Notes: generated by a model not told the origin, from the sequence alone. Shown: positions 8,493-17,396, numbered from the stretch's first letter. The stretch: 64,000 bases of DNA from Actinokineospora diospyrosa (GCF_024171925.1 NZ_JAMTCO010000024.1:1-64000); one strand, 5' to 3'. Numbers and translations are program-made.

Positions 8493-10547
8493 ATGCCGAC
8501 CGAGCTCGTCGAGGTGCAGCAACTCCTCGCGCACGCGCCGGGGAAGGTCTGGGACGTCCTCGGTGAACCCGGCCTGTACCCCCGGTTCGTCCGCGAGATC
8601 GCCTGCGCGGAACGCGAACCCGCCACCGGGCGCCCCCGCTACCGGGTCCGCTTCAGCGTCGCGGGCGGCGACCCCGTCCAGGACCGGGTCGAGGTGCTGG
8701 TCAACCGGCCCGGTGAGCACCTGGTGCTGGTGGGGCCCGCCTGGGACGGCGGCCACCTGTCCATCCGGCTCGACCCCAGCGGGGACGACACGCTCGTCGA
8801 GGTCGTGCTGTCGTTGCCGGAGGGGATCACCGCCGGGACCGCGCTGACCGCGCCGTGGCTGCGCAAGCGCATCCGCAAGGCCCTCAGCCGGGTCGACGAC
8901 CACCTGTCCGGGCGGGCGATCACCAGTTCACCCACCCGCATCGACCAGACCGCCCGCGGCCAGTCCACGATCACCGTCGCCCGCACCCTCGCCCGCGCCG
9001 GGGTGCTCAGCCCCGGCCGGCCGGACCGGGTCGCGCGGCAGCTGGGCGCGCTGGCCCGCTGGGGCGCCACCCTCGTCGGCGGCTACCGGGCCGCGGCCGC
9101 CCGGGTGCCCGACGCGGTCGCGGTGGTCGACGAGCGCGGCAAGCTCACCTTCGACGACATCGACCGGCGCACGACCCGGCTGGCCAACGGGCTGGCCGAG
9201 CACGGCGTGCGCTCCGGGCGGCGGGTCGCGGTGATGTGCCGCAACCACGCCGGGCTGGTCGAGTCGACCATCGCCTGCGGCAAGCTCGGCGCGGACGTGC
9301 TGCTGCTCAACACCGGCCTGTCCGCCGACCAGGTCGCCGACCTGATCGAGGCGCACCGGCCGATCGCGCTGCTGGCCGACGACGAGTTCGCGCCGCTGTT
9401 CCACAACCTGCCCTCGTCGCTGCCGTGGATCTCCACCTGGTCGGCCGGTCCGGGGGAGCTGACCCTCGACGGGGTCATCGCCTCGTCGCGGGCCACCCCG
9501 GTCCGCCCGCCCGCGCAGGCGGGCAAGATCATCGTGCTGACCTCGGGGACCACCGGGACGCCCAAGGGCGCGCGCCGCCGCAACCCGCCCGGACTGGGGT
9601 CGGCCGCGGCGGTGCTGTCGCGGATACCGCTGCGCGCGGGGGAGCGGATGCTGGTCGCCGCGCCGCTGTTCCACACCTGGGGCCTGGCCGCCATGCAGTT
9701 GGGCATGCCGCTGCACGCCTCCCTCGTGCTGCAACGCCGCTTCGACGCCGAGGCGACCCTGGCCGCGATCGCCGAACTGCGGTGCACGGCGCTGATCGCG
9801 GTGCCGGTCATGCTGCAGCGGATCATGGCCCTGCCCGAGCGGGTCCGCGCCCGCTACGACACCTCCAGCCTGCGCGTGGTCGCCTCCAGCGGCTCGGCGC
9901 TGTCCCGGCAGCTGGTCACGTCCTTCATGGACGCCTACGGCGACGTCCTCTACAACCTCTACGGCTCGACGGAGGTGTCCTGGGCCAGCATCGCCGACCC
10001 CGCCGACCTGCGCGCCGCCCCCACCACCGCGGGCCGCTGCCCGGTCGGCACCCGCGTCGGGATACTGAACGCCGACGGCGCCCCGGTCGGCCCCGGCTCG
10101 GTCGGGCGCATCTGCGTGGGCAACGAGATGCTGTTCGAGGGCTACACCAACGGCACCAGCAACGAGATGCACGACGACCTCATGGTCACCGGCGACCGCG
10201 GCTACCTCGACGCCGACGGCCGGTTGTTCGTCTCCGGCCGCGACGACGACATGATCGTCTCCGGCGGCGAGAACGTCTTCCCCCGCCCCGTCGAAGAACT
10301 CCTCCTAGCCCTCGACGCCGTCGCCGACGCCGCCGTGGTCGGCGTGCCGGACCGCGAATACGGCCAGCGCTTCGCCGCCTACGTCGCCCTCAAACCCGGC
10401 ACCCGCCTAGGCGCGACCGCCATCCGCGAGTACGTCCACGACCACCTAGAACGCTTCTCCGTCCCCCGAGACGTCATCTTCGTCCCCACCGTCCCCCGCA
10501 ACGCCACCGGCAAGGTAGTCAAGCGCCTCTTGGCCGAGCAGGATTGA
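8493..10547 (+). CDS. SRPBCC-domain / acyl-CoA synthetase fusion
   Basis: The 684-residue protein has two parts. Residues 1-150 look like an SRPBCC (polyketide cyclase/dehydrase, START-like) ligand-binding domain, as in LVEVQQLLAHAPGKVWDVL. Residues 200-684 are an ANL-superfamily acyl-CoA synthetase with the P-loop LTSGTTGTPKGARR near 350, YGSTEVSW, VTGDRGYLD and the catalytic lysine in NATGKVVKR at the C terminus. It would activate a fatty or aromatic acid as acyl-AMP and then acyl-CoA. The ATG at 8493 was chosen because GGAGGA directly precedes it, although the frame stays open upstream. The N-terminal fusion is unusual. Confidence 0.8.
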   Translation: MPTELVEVQQLLAHAPGKVWDVLGEPGLYPRFVREIACAEREPATGRPRYRVRFSVAGGDPVQDRVEVLVNRPGEHLVLVGPAWDGGHLSIRLDPSGDDTLVEVVLSLPEGITAGTALTAPWLRKRIRKALSRVDDHLSGRAITSSPTRIDQTARGQSTITVARTLARAGVLSPGRPDRVARQLGALARWGATLVGGYRAAAARVPDAVAVVDERGKLTFDDIDRRTTRLANGLAEHGVRSGRRVAVMCRNHAGLVESTIACGKLGADVLLLNTGLSADQVADLIEAHRPIALLADDEFAPLFHNLPSSLPWISTWSAGPGELTLDGVIASSRATPVRPPAQAGKIIVLTSGTTGTPKGARRRNPPGLGSAAAVLSRIPLRAGERMLVAAPLFHTWGLAAMQLGMPLHASLVLQRRFDAEATLAAIAELRCTALIAVPVMLQRIMALPERVRARYDTSSLRVVASSGSALSRQLVTSFMDAYGDVLYNLYGSTEVSWASIADPADLRAAPTTAGRCPVGTRVGILNADGAPVGPGSVGRICVGNEMLFEGYTNGTSNEMHDDLMVTGDRGYLDADGRLFVSGRDDDMIVSGGENVFPRPVEELLLALDAVADAAVVGVPDREYGQRFAAYVALKPGTRLGATAIREYVHDHLERFSVPRDVIFVPTVPRNATGKVVKRLLAEQD

Positions 10548-10639
10548 CCGCACTGGTCCGCGGGAACGGCTGACTTCCCCACCTCGGCGAACGCCTCGAC
10601 GTATTGCACTATTCGACGTGAACTCGCCGGACAAGCGTG

Positions 10640-11086
10640 TCATGTAGTGGCCCTACTCCGGAATCGAGTAGTGGGTAAGTGGAGATCGCTGCGCGCCACG
10701 TCCTCGGTCTGCAGCAAACCCGGAACGATGTTCCCCTGGAACTGCCGCGGCAGCGTCGTCGCGTCCTCAGGATCCATCAGTTTCGCGAAGCCTGGCGGGA
10801 TGTTCCTGGTATACGCCTACCACCAGCGACCTTCCGATCGTTTCCGCGCCAGATCGAGCAGTTCCTCGACGGCCGCGCCCTCAGGGACCCGGTAGTGGTG
10901 CAGTAGCGCGCGCAAGTCAGTGATCGAGATCCCGATCGTGCCCTGCTCGATGCGGATGACCTTCGACAGTGGCCACTCCAGGGCGTCGGCCACTTGCTGT
11001 TGTGAGAAACCCGCACGGTTGCGAGCATGGCCGAGTTCGAGGCGGAGTTTGCGCTGCTGGGACCATGGCCCCCTGATGTCGGACAC
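10640..11086 (-). pseudogene. Broken XRE/DUF5753 transcriptional regulator
   Basis: The first 89 codons encode a normal helix-turn-helix of the XRE family (FSQQQVADALEWPLSKVIRI) and reach the family-typical GRWW. A TAG stop follows at once. Reading on in the same frame gives AYTRNIPPGFAKLMDPEDA and then NIVPGLLQTEDVARSD, clearly the start of the DUF5753 domain, before a second stop at 10640-10642. Intact members have about 280 residues. The gene therefore carries an in-frame nonsense codon and has lost most of its C-terminal domain. The HTH part alone could still be made. Confidence 0.75.
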
Positions 11087-11772
11087 CTGCGACCTCCCGG
11101 GACATCGTTCGGCGTGTGACAGTGCTGGATATCGAGATCGTCATAGCCTCTTGGCATGGCTGTGAGAGCGCGACCGCCTACCGGCTGATCGCCAAAGTTT
11201 GGCTGCGGCCAAGTTATAGCGCAGGCGGCCAATCGCCGTGTCAGGGGTGTTTGGTCAGCCTGCCGCGCGAACGGGGCGATGTGTGCTCCCCGACGACGGC
11301 GGACATTAGCGATATGGGCTGTGCGGCCGGGAGTTGTGCCGGGAAGTCGGTCTGGGCGCGACGTAGTCCTACTCCAAACGTGTTCGGACTGGTCATCGCC
11401 ACGGATACAACGGTGAGCTGGCCGATCTGCGGGTCATCATGGCGCACGGCACCGGGTACAACCATCGCGTCCTGCGACTATCCGATGGCCTCGCACGAAG
11501 ACTATCCGGTGGCCTGGCACGAACGGCCGGACCTGGGCGGCCTGATCGGCGTTGTCGAGGACTGCCAATGCGGTGCGCCGGGGCTCTGTTCCGGAACAGA
11601 GCTCTCGTGCGGCCGGAGTTGCTTGCTCATAGTTCCCCTGGCCGGGTTGCCATCAACTTCGATCGGCGCCAGTCGGCTGTGAGGTCGCGTCGGGGAAATG
11701 GCACCGAGGTCCAGGTGGACGGCGGGGTCGCGGCGTGGTATCTGTTAGATATATCTACTAGAGAGGGGTGGC
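11087..11772. other. Gene-poor stretch, no convincing CDS
   Basis: Between the broken XRE gene and PadR lies 686 bp of lower-GC DNA than its neighbours. One plus-strand frame (11116-11682) is open for 188 codons and from about 11470 has coding-like third positions, with MASHEDYPVAWHERPDLGG, but no family is recognised and the first half looks non-coding. It may be a decayed gene. Intact XRE/DUF5753 genes are usually beside a DUF397 gene; no DUF397 signature is visible here. Confidence 0.3.
11746..11757. promoter_or_regulatory. Palindrome upstream of padR, likely autoregulatory operator
   Basis: TAGATATATCTA is a perfect 12-bp palindrome placed 15 bases before the PadR start codon, in otherwise GC-rich DNA. 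PadR-family proteins commonly repress their own promoter through short dyads there. The operator role is inferred from position and symmetry. Confidence 0.5.
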
Positions 11773-12324
11773 ATGGCGCGGCGGAGTCAGACGGAGGTGG
11801 CGGTGTTGGGGGCGTTGAGCGTGGCGCCGATGACGGGGTACGCGGTGCGGGAGGCGATCAGGGATGTGCTCGGGCACTTCTGGAGCGAGAGCTTCGGGCA
11901 GATCTACCCGACCCTCGCGGGGCTGGAGGAGCGGGGGTACGTGCGGAGGGCGGACCGGGCCGCGCCGTTTGAGTTGACGGGGGAGGGGGTGGCTCGGTTG
12001 CGGGAGTTGTTGGCCGAGCCACCGCAGCGGGTGCCGCCGCGGAACGGGGTGATGTTGCGGTTGTTCTTCGGGCGTCAGCTCGGGCCTGAGGCCTGTCGTG
12101 CGCTGTTGCTCGAAGCCAAGGCCGACGCGGAGCGGCAGTTGGCCGAGTTCGCCGCCTTGCGCGCCGCCGTTGCCGGGGAGGGCGGGCCGGACACGCCGTA
12201 CTCGTTGATCACCATCTCGGCGGGGGTGCACACCGCCCGCGCCGCCCTGGCCTGGGCCGAGGAGTCCCTCGCCGCGCTGCCCGAAGCCACCCCTTCCGAA
12301 CTTGAGCAGCCCGGAGCTGACTAG
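11773..12324 (+). CDS. PadR-family transcriptional regulator
   Basis: The 183-residue protein has the PadR winged helix at 5-80 (VLGALSVAPMTGYAVREAI, QIYPTLAGLEERGYV) and a helical C-terminal dimerisation domain of the Vir_act_alpha_C type at about 95-170. A GAGAGGGG ribosome-binding site precedes the ATG. The next gene, a small membrane protein, starts 122 bases on and is the likely target, as PadR regulators often control adjacent membrane or transporter genes. A palindrome at 11746-11757 overlaps the probable promoter. Confidence 0.85.
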   Translation: MARRSQTEVAVLGALSVAPMTGYAVREAIRDVLGHFWSESFGQIYPTLAGLEERGYVRRADRAAPFELTGEGVARLRELLAEPPQRVPPRNGVMLRLFFGRQLGPEACRALLLEAKADAERQLAEFAALRAAVAGEGGPDTPYSLITISAGVHTARAALAWAEESLAALPEATPSELEQPGAD

Positions 12325-12446
12325 TCCGATCCCGGCCTGCCTGATCTTGGCCAGCCCACACCTGGCCGGATCTGCCCGCCCTGCCTGAACGGGGCGCTGC
12401 TCGAAGCCGATCTGCCCCACCCCCGCCTGCCCGAAGGAGAAGAACA

Positions 12447-12851
12447 GTGAACCGCAGGAGAACCACCATCGCCGCCGCCACGATGTTCGGCGTTGTGTCG
12501 GCCTTTCAGCTCGCCTTGGCCGCGGGCGCGCCGCTGGGGCGTGCTGCCTGGGGTGGAACCGCCGCCGAGCTCCCCACCGGACTGCGGGTCGCCAGCGGTT
12601 TCGCCATCGTGTTGTGGGCGTTCGCCGCGGTGGTCGTCCTGCGTCGCGGTGGTGTCATCGACAGCCCGCTGCCGCCGAAGGTCGCGCGGGTCGGCACCTG
12701 GGTGATCGTCGCCCTGCTCGGTGCCGGGGCGCTGATGAACGCCGCATCCAGCAGCCCGTGGGAGCGCTACGGCTGGGCGCCGTTCATCCTCGTCCACCTG
12801 GTGCTCTGCATCCGCGTCGCGACCCGGCCGGTCGCTCAGAGGACGGCGTAG
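12447..12851 (+). CDS. Small integral membrane protein, function unknown
   Basis: The 134-residue product is predicted by eye to have four transmembrane helices, near residues 8-27, 46-66, 83-99 and 107-125, with few charged residues between. It resembles small uncharacterised actinobacterial membrane proteins and has no catalytic motif. GGAGAAG precedes the ATG. It lies downstream of padR on the same strand and its last 16 bases overlap the convergent cyclase-family gene. A PadR-controlled membrane protein is the best reading of the context. Confidence 0.7.
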   Translation: MNRRRTTIAAATMFGVVSAFQLALAAGAPLGRAAWGGTAAELPTGLRVASGFAIVLWAFAAVVVLRRGGVIDSPLPPKVARVGTWVIVALLGAGALMNAASSSPWERYGWAPFILVHLVLCIRVATRPVAQRTA

Positions 12852-13738
12852 GCCCGCACCGGGAAGGTCCCGAAGTCGACCACCGGCGGCGGTACCGCGT
12901 GGAACCGGAACCCCGACGCGGGGAGCTGCTCCAGGCCGCGCAGGTGCTCGACGACCGGGATGCCCGCCGCGAGCAGGGCCGTGTGGACCGGTCGGTGCGG
13001 CCCGTCGGTGGCGTCGATGTTGAGGCTGTCGATGCCCACCAGCGCCGCGCCCTGCTCGACGAGCCACTGCGCGGCGTCAGCCGTCAGGTACGGGTGGTCG
13101 GTGAAGTACGCCTCGGTGCCCCAGTTCGCGTCGAACCCGGTGTGCACCAGCACGGCCCGACCGGCCACGTCGAACGGCAGCAGCGCCGCCTTGTCGACCG
13201 CCCGCACACCGTCACCGGCGACCCTCACCACCACCGCGTCCAGGTCGGCCAACCGCTCCAGCGGCAGGCCCGCCAGGTCGGTGCCGTCGGGGTAGCGGTG
13301 GAACGGGCTGTCCACGTAGGTGCCCGTGTTCGCGACCAGGGTGATCCGGCCGATGTTGAACTCGGTGCCCGGCCCGTACACCGACCGCGACGCCTCGCGG
13401 CTGAGGTGGTCGCTGATCTCGGGGCCGGGGACACCGGGGTAGGTGATCATGCCCTCGCGGATCGGGTGGCTCAGGTCGACCAGCCGCGCGGCCGGGCGGG
13501 TGGCGACCTCGACCCCGCGCGAGCCCTTGTGCGGCTCGGCGATCATCCGCCGGTTCGCCACCGCCACCGTGCCGACCATCAGCAGGCCGAGGTGGCGCAC
13601 CAGCGACTCGCCCGCCTCGGCGTCGGTCAGCTCCGCGGTGGGGGAGTCCAGCCGGAAGCCCTGGACGCTCAACGAGCCGCCGTTGCGGAAGGTCACCTCT
13701 GCGTCGAACTCGACGCGCCACTGTTCTGCCACGGTCAA
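12836..13738 (-). CDS. Cyclase-family (kynurenine formamidase-like) hydrolase with altered metal motif
   Basis: The 300-residue protein belongs to the cyclase/KynB-like metal hydrolases: DLSHPI at 88-93, GIDSLNID and the C-terminal IPVVEHLRGLEQLP are visible. The usual zinc motif HxGTHxDxPxH reads N137-T-G-T-Y141-V-D143-S-P-F-H147, so the first two histidines are Asn and Tyr while Asp143 and His147 remain. About 80 extra N-terminal residues precede the core domain. Its substrate cannot be predicted. The 3' end overlaps the convergent membrane-protein gene. Confidence 0.75.
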   Translation of the reverse strand: MTVAEQWRVEFDAEVTFRNGGSLSVQGFRLDSPTAELTDAEAGESLVRHLGLLMVGTVAVANRRMIAEPHKGSRGVEVATRPAARLVDLSHPIREGMITYPGVPGPEISDHLSREASRSVYGPGTEFNIGRITLVANTGTYVDSPFHRYPDGTDLAGLPLERLADLDAVVVRVAGDGVRAVDKAALLPFDVAGRAVLVHTGFDANWGTEAYFTDHPYLTADAAQWLVEQGAALVGIDSLNIDATDGPHRPVHTALLAAGIPVVEHLRGLEQLPASGFRFHAVPPPVVDFGTFPVRAYAVL

Positions 13739-13874
13739 GACGGTAGCGGGTGAACCCTCTACTTCAGACTGAGTTTCCGGCCACCCTAACCCTCTACTTC
13801 ACCTTGAGAGTTGCCTCCGACCTGCGGTGCGTCCCCTCACCGGAGCCTCAGGTGGGTGCCCGTACGCTGACCGC

Positions 13875-15437
13875 GTGGTCGCCCCCGCCGTCACCCCAGA
13901 GCCCGAGGTCACCGGCTCACCAGCCCGGCCGAGAGCCTGGGTGCTGGCCCGCGCGCTCGCCGCGCTCGCAGGTGGTGGCCTCGTCTACCTGAGCGTGCCG
14001 CCGCGCACCGTGTGGTGGCTGGCGCCGCTGGGCTTCGCCGTGCTCGGTCTGGTCCTGCACGGCCGCCGCCTCAAGGCCGCCCTCGGCTACGGGTTCCTCT
14101 TCGGCCTCGGGTTCATGACGCCGCTGCTCGCGTGGACCGGGATCTTCGTCGGCCCGGTCGCCTGGTTGCCGCTTAGCGCCCTCGAGGCGCTGCTGGTCGC
14201 CGTGGCTTGTATGGCGGTCCCGCTGGTCATGCGGCTGCCCGGGGGCGTCGTGTTCGCGGCGCTGATCTGGGTCGCGGGGGAGTACCTGCGGTCACTGTTC
14301 CCCTTCGGCGGGTTCCCCTGGGGGCGGATCGCGTTTAGCCAACCCGAAGGCCCTTACCTCTACCTCGCCGCACTCGGCGGCACCCCGCTTATCGCGTTCG
14401 CGGTCACCCTCACCGGCTTCGGCCTCGGCGAGGTCGTGCGCCGGATCGCCGCGCGCGAGGTCCGCCTGCTGGTCGTCCCCGCCTTGGCCGTCGTCGTGCC
14501 GCTGGTCGCCGCGATCGCCACCGGGCCGCTGGTGGGCACCGACGCCGACGCGGGCGAGGTGACCGTCGCCGCCGTGCAGGGCAACGTGCCGCGCGCGGGC
14601 CTGGACTTCAACGCCCAGCGCCGCGCCGTGCTCGACAACCACGTCCGGCGCACCGAGCAGCTCGCCGCGGACATCCGCTCCGGCGCGGTCGCCCAGCCGG
14701 ACCTGGTGATCTGGCCGGAGAACGCCTCCGACATCGACCCGCTGCGCAACCGCGACGCCTACCAGCTCATCGACCGCGCCGCGAAGGACGTCGGCGTCCC
14801 GATCGCGCTGGGCGCCGTGGTGGTCGGCGACGACAAGCTGCCGCGCAACACGGTGATCCTCTGGGACCCCGAGCGCGGCCCGGTCGACACCTACACCAAG
14901 CGCCAGCTGCAGCCCTTCGGCGAGAGCATGCCGATGCGCTCGTTCTTCAAGATCTTCAGCAGCGCCGTCGAGCGCGCTGGCAACTTCGTCCCCGGCGACA
15001 AGGCGACCGTGTTCGCCATGGACGACGCCAGGGTGGCGCTGGTCACCTGCTACGAGGTCGCCTTCGACGGGGTCGTGCGCGAGTCGGTGCTCAACGGGTC
15101 CAACCTGCTCGCGGTGCCGACGAACAACGCCACTTTCGGTCGCAGCGAGATGACCTACCAGCAGCTGGCCATGGACCGCGTCCGCGCCGTGGAGCACGGC
15201 CGCGCGGTGGTCGTCGCGGCCACCAGCGGCGTCTCGGCGATCGTGCGCCCGGACGGCACGGTGAGCCAGCGCACAGAACTGTTCACGCCCGCCGCGCTGG
15301 TCGAGCGCGTGCCGCTGCGCACGGCCACTACCATTGCGGACCGATTGGGTGCCTGGCCCGAACGGGTCATGGTCGCCGTCGCGCTCGCCGCCCTGGTGTT
15401 CACCGCGGTGCGGGCCAGGCGCGGCCGGGTGAAGTGA
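13875..15437 (+). CDS. lnt: Apolipoprotein N-acyltransferase
   Basis: The 520-residue membrane enzyme adds the third acyl chain to lipoproteins. The N-terminal half has about six to eight hydrophobic helices and the C-terminal half is a nitrilase-like domain. The catalytic triad is readable as Glu282 (IWPENAS), Lys342 (TKRQLQPFGE) and Cys392 (LVTCYEV). GTG 13875 was chosen because TACGCT lies about seven bases upstream, fitting a leaderless transcript; the frame is open further up. It overlaps or abuts ppm1. The two are one fused gene in Mycobacterium tuberculosis but separate here. Confidence 0.88.
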   Translation: MVAPAVTPEPEVTGSPARPRAWVLARALAALAGGGLVYLSVPPRTVWWLAPLGFAVLGLVLHGRRLKAALGYGFLFGLGFMTPLLAWTGIFVGPVAWLPLSALEALLVAVACMAVPLVMRLPGGVVFAALIWVAGEYLRSLFPFGGFPWGRIAFSQPEGPYLYLAALGGTPLIAFAVTLTGFGLGEVVRRIAAREVRLLVVPALAVVVPLVAAIATGPLVGTDADAGEVTVAAVQGNVPRAGLDFNAQRRAVLDNHVRRTEQLAADIRSGAVAQPDLVIWPENASDIDPLRNRDAYQLIDRAAKDVGVPIALGAVVVGDDKLPRNTVILWDPERGPVDTYTKRQLQPFGESMPMRSFFKIFSSAVERAGNFVPGDKATVFAMDDARVALVTCYEVAFDGVVRESVLNGSNLLAVPTNNATFGRSEMTYQQLAMDRVRAVEHGRAVVVAATSGVSAIVRPDGTVSQRTELFTPAALVERVPLRTATTIADRLGAWPERVMVAVALAALVFTAVRARRGRVK

Positions 15438-15457
15438 TGCCGGAGAGGAACGAACGG

Positions 15458-16225
15458 ATGGACCAGCCGCAAGGGCAGGGGCAGCTCGAACCGGTGCTGG
15501 TGGTGATCCCGACCTACAACGAGCGGGAGAACCTCGAGCCCATCGTCCGGCGCCTGCACGCGGTGCTGCCCGACGCCCACGCGCTGGTCGTGGACGACGG
15601 CAGCCCCGACGGCACCGGCGACCTCGCCGACGAGCTCGCCGCCGCCGACGAGCGCGTGCACGTGCTGCACCGCACCGAGAAGGCGGGCCTCGGCGCCGCC
15701 TACATCGCCGGTTTCGGCTGGGCCCTGGAGCGCGACTACGCCGTCATCGTCGAGATGGACGCCGACGGCTCGCACGCCCCGGAGGACCTCCCGCGCCTGC
15801 TCGCCGCCCTGCCCAACGCCGACCTGGTCCTGGGCTCCCGCTACGTCCCCGGCGGCAAGGTCGTGAACTGGCCCTGGCACCGCGAGTTCCTCTCCCGCGG
15901 CGGCAACCTCTACGCCCGCCTCGCCCTGGGCGCCAAGCCCAAGGACATCACCGGCGGCTACCGCGCGTTCCGCCGCGAGGTCCTGGAGAAGCTCAAGCTG
16001 AACACGGTCGCCTCCCAGGGCTACTGCTTCCAGATCGACCTGGCCTGGCGCACCATCGAAGCGGGCTTCACCGTCCGCGAGGTCCCCATCACCTTCGCCG
16101 AACGCGAACGCGGCGAGTCCAAGATGAGCGGCAACATCGTCCGAGAGGCCTACCTCCGCGTCACCAAGTGGGGCCTCCGCCGCCGGGGGACCCAACTCAA
16201 GTCCCTCTTCACCCGCAAGGGCTGA
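15458..16225 (+). CDS. ppm1: Polyprenol monophosphomannose synthase
   Basis: The 255-residue GT2 glycosyltransferase would transfer mannose from GDP-mannose to polyprenyl phosphate for protein O-mannosylation and lipoglycan assembly. Visible motifs are VIPTYNERENL, VVDDGSPDGTG, the DxD-like MDADGSH, and the C-terminal VPITFAERERGESKM. It has no C-terminal membrane anchor, as in the actinobacterial Ppm1 type that is held at the membrane by its Lnt partner. ATG 15458 has GGAGAGG nine bases upstream. A GTG at 15434 overlapping the lnt stop is a possible alternative start. Confidence 0.9.
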   Translation: MDQPQGQGQLEPVLVVIPTYNERENLEPIVRRLHAVLPDAHALVVDDGSPDGTGDLADELAAADERVHVLHRTEKAGLGAAYIAGFGWALERDYAVIVEMDADGSHAPEDLPRLLAALPNADLVLGSRYVPGGKVVNWPWHREFLSRGGNLYARLALGAKPKDITGGYRAFRREVLEKLKLNTVASQGYCFQIDLAWRTIEAGFTVREVPITFAERERGESKMSGNIVREAYLRVTKWGLRRRGTQLKSLFTRKG

Positions 16226-16233
16226 TCTCTCCT

Positions 16234-16285
16234 CACTGCGCGGCTGGTTCCTTCGTCTTCGAACGACCGAACCAGCCGCGCAGTG
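16234..16285 (+). terminator. Strong hairpin terminator after ppm1
   Basis: A perfect 17-bp stem pairs 16234-16250 with 16269-16285 around an 18-base loop, starting nine bases after the ppm1 stop. The downstream strand continues CTTTCC rather than a T run, as is common for actinobacterial terminators. Confidence 0.8.
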
Positions 16286-16439
16286 CTTTCCGGGCAACTT
16301 CTTCGTCTTGGTGTGGTTGGCCTCTCGCTCGCCGAGAGCTCTTAGAGGCTCTTACGCCAGCTCCATATTCCTGCACTTGCTGCCTCTGGCCCCTCGCTCG
16401 CCGCCGGTGCCAGCCCAACCCCGCCAGGACCAGCCCCTG

Positions 16440-16687
16440 CCCACCTGGCCAGCCCCAGGACACTCGGACCCAGCGGTGCCACCCCGCCCCCCGTCAGGTC
16501 CGCCCCAGCCCACCTGCCCAGCACCTGGACACTCGGACCTGTCGGTGCCATCCCAGCTGCCGTCAGGCCCGCCCCAACCCACAGTGCCAGCCCGTGGACA
16601 CTCGGACCCGGCGGTGCCAACCCAGCCCGCCCTCGGCTGCCCTGCCAACCCAGCGCGTGGACAGTCGGAGTCGCTGGTGCCAGGCCG
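16440..16687 (+). repeat. 69-bp tandem repeats (composite repeat, copy 1)
   Basis: Units with the marker GGACACTCGGA start at 16458, 16527 and 16596 (spacing exactly 69) with a fourth, variant unit at 16659 (spacing 63). Each unit ends in a GTCAGG-CCGCCC-like block. Spacings are multiples of three, and one minus-strand frame reads a 23-residue repeat like GLAPLGPSVHGLGRWVG, but no complete gene is evident. The same units occur inverted at 55767-56000. Together with the adjacent element at 16688-16831 they form a mirrored composite. Confidence 0.75.
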
Positions 16688-16831
16688 GCTCGATGGGGCG
16701 GACTTGTTTTGCGTGGGGGGACGGCACCCGTAGCGTTTCCGCGCGGCAGGGCCTGCTTTTGGGCCCCTGCTTTGCGGTTCTGCGTCGGGTGTTGTAGGGG
16801 CCCCGCGCAAAACAAGTTCGCCCCATCGAGC
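16688..16831 (+). mobile_element. MITE-like element, 144 bp with ~31-bp inverted ends (copy 1)
   Basis: The ends GCTCGATGGGGCG... and its complement form imperfect terminal inverted repeats of about 31 bp (two mismatches), running through ACTTGTTTTGCG. The interior of about 80 bp has no coding sequence. The same element, in opposite orientation and of identical length, lies at 55623-55766, and a one-ended fragment at 49946-50004. No target duplication is obvious. A non-autonomous transposon is one reading; a structured extragenic palindrome family is another. Confidence 0.6.
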
Positions 16832-16936
16832 AGAGCTCGAAAATCGCGGATCTTCGCCGATGTTGCCGCCAGGCGACGAGGCGTTTCCCGGAGCCGAAGG
16901 CGGAGGCCCGAATCCCTTGCGACGCACTCCCAGCCA

Positions 16937-17310
16937 CGGCTGACGTCAAGATCAACCTGATCGAAAGCCCCCAAATACACAGCTTATCGCCGCACCCCGA
17001 CAAACAGGAGCGCCAAGCAAGACCCTGTGGACAGCAGAAGACGTTGTGGACAACCAACCACCCCCGCAAGATCAACTGAATCAAGACCCCCCGATATACA
17101 GCCTACGAGAGCCCGCCGACAAAACGGGAGCAGCAAGCGCAGCCTGTGGATAAAGCGAGCCGTTGTGGATAAACAACCGCCGCAACAGCGGTCCGAACAA
17201 GATCATCCGCCACAAGAGCCCCCGATATACAGCCTACCGAGGAGCCCCGACAAAACGGGAGCAACAAACATAGCCTGTGGACAATGCGAGCCGTTGTGGA
17301 CAACCAACTC
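16937..17310 (+). repeat. Dispersed DnaA-box repeat, locus B (three units)
   Basis: Three tandem units of the repeat described at 330-530. Box pairs are 17026/17045 (TGTGGACAG, TGTGGACAA), 17145/17164 (both TGTGGATAA) and 17276/17295 (both TGTGGACAA). Every pair is exactly 19 bp apart start to start. The units sit between the composite repeat and the 3' end of the GGDEF-EAL gene. The whole gap 16226-17396 contains repeats and a terminator but no convincing gene. Confidence 0.85.
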
Positions 17311-17396
17311 CACCAGCCGACACCCGCCCCCAGCGGCAGGCAAGCGACCTCAACAGCCCGACAGGCGCCCCAAGTGGCAGGGCAGCAACCGAACGC

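Noticed and set aside
11439..11972. Plus-strand ORF running into padR
   Set aside because: It ends inside padR in another frame and its composition is not coding-like.
16342..16980. Minus-strand ORF encoding a 23-residue repeat protein
   Set aside because: The periodicity comes from the 69-bp tandem DNA repeat and crosses the MITE-like element; there is no credible start and the same DNA exists inverted elsewhere.
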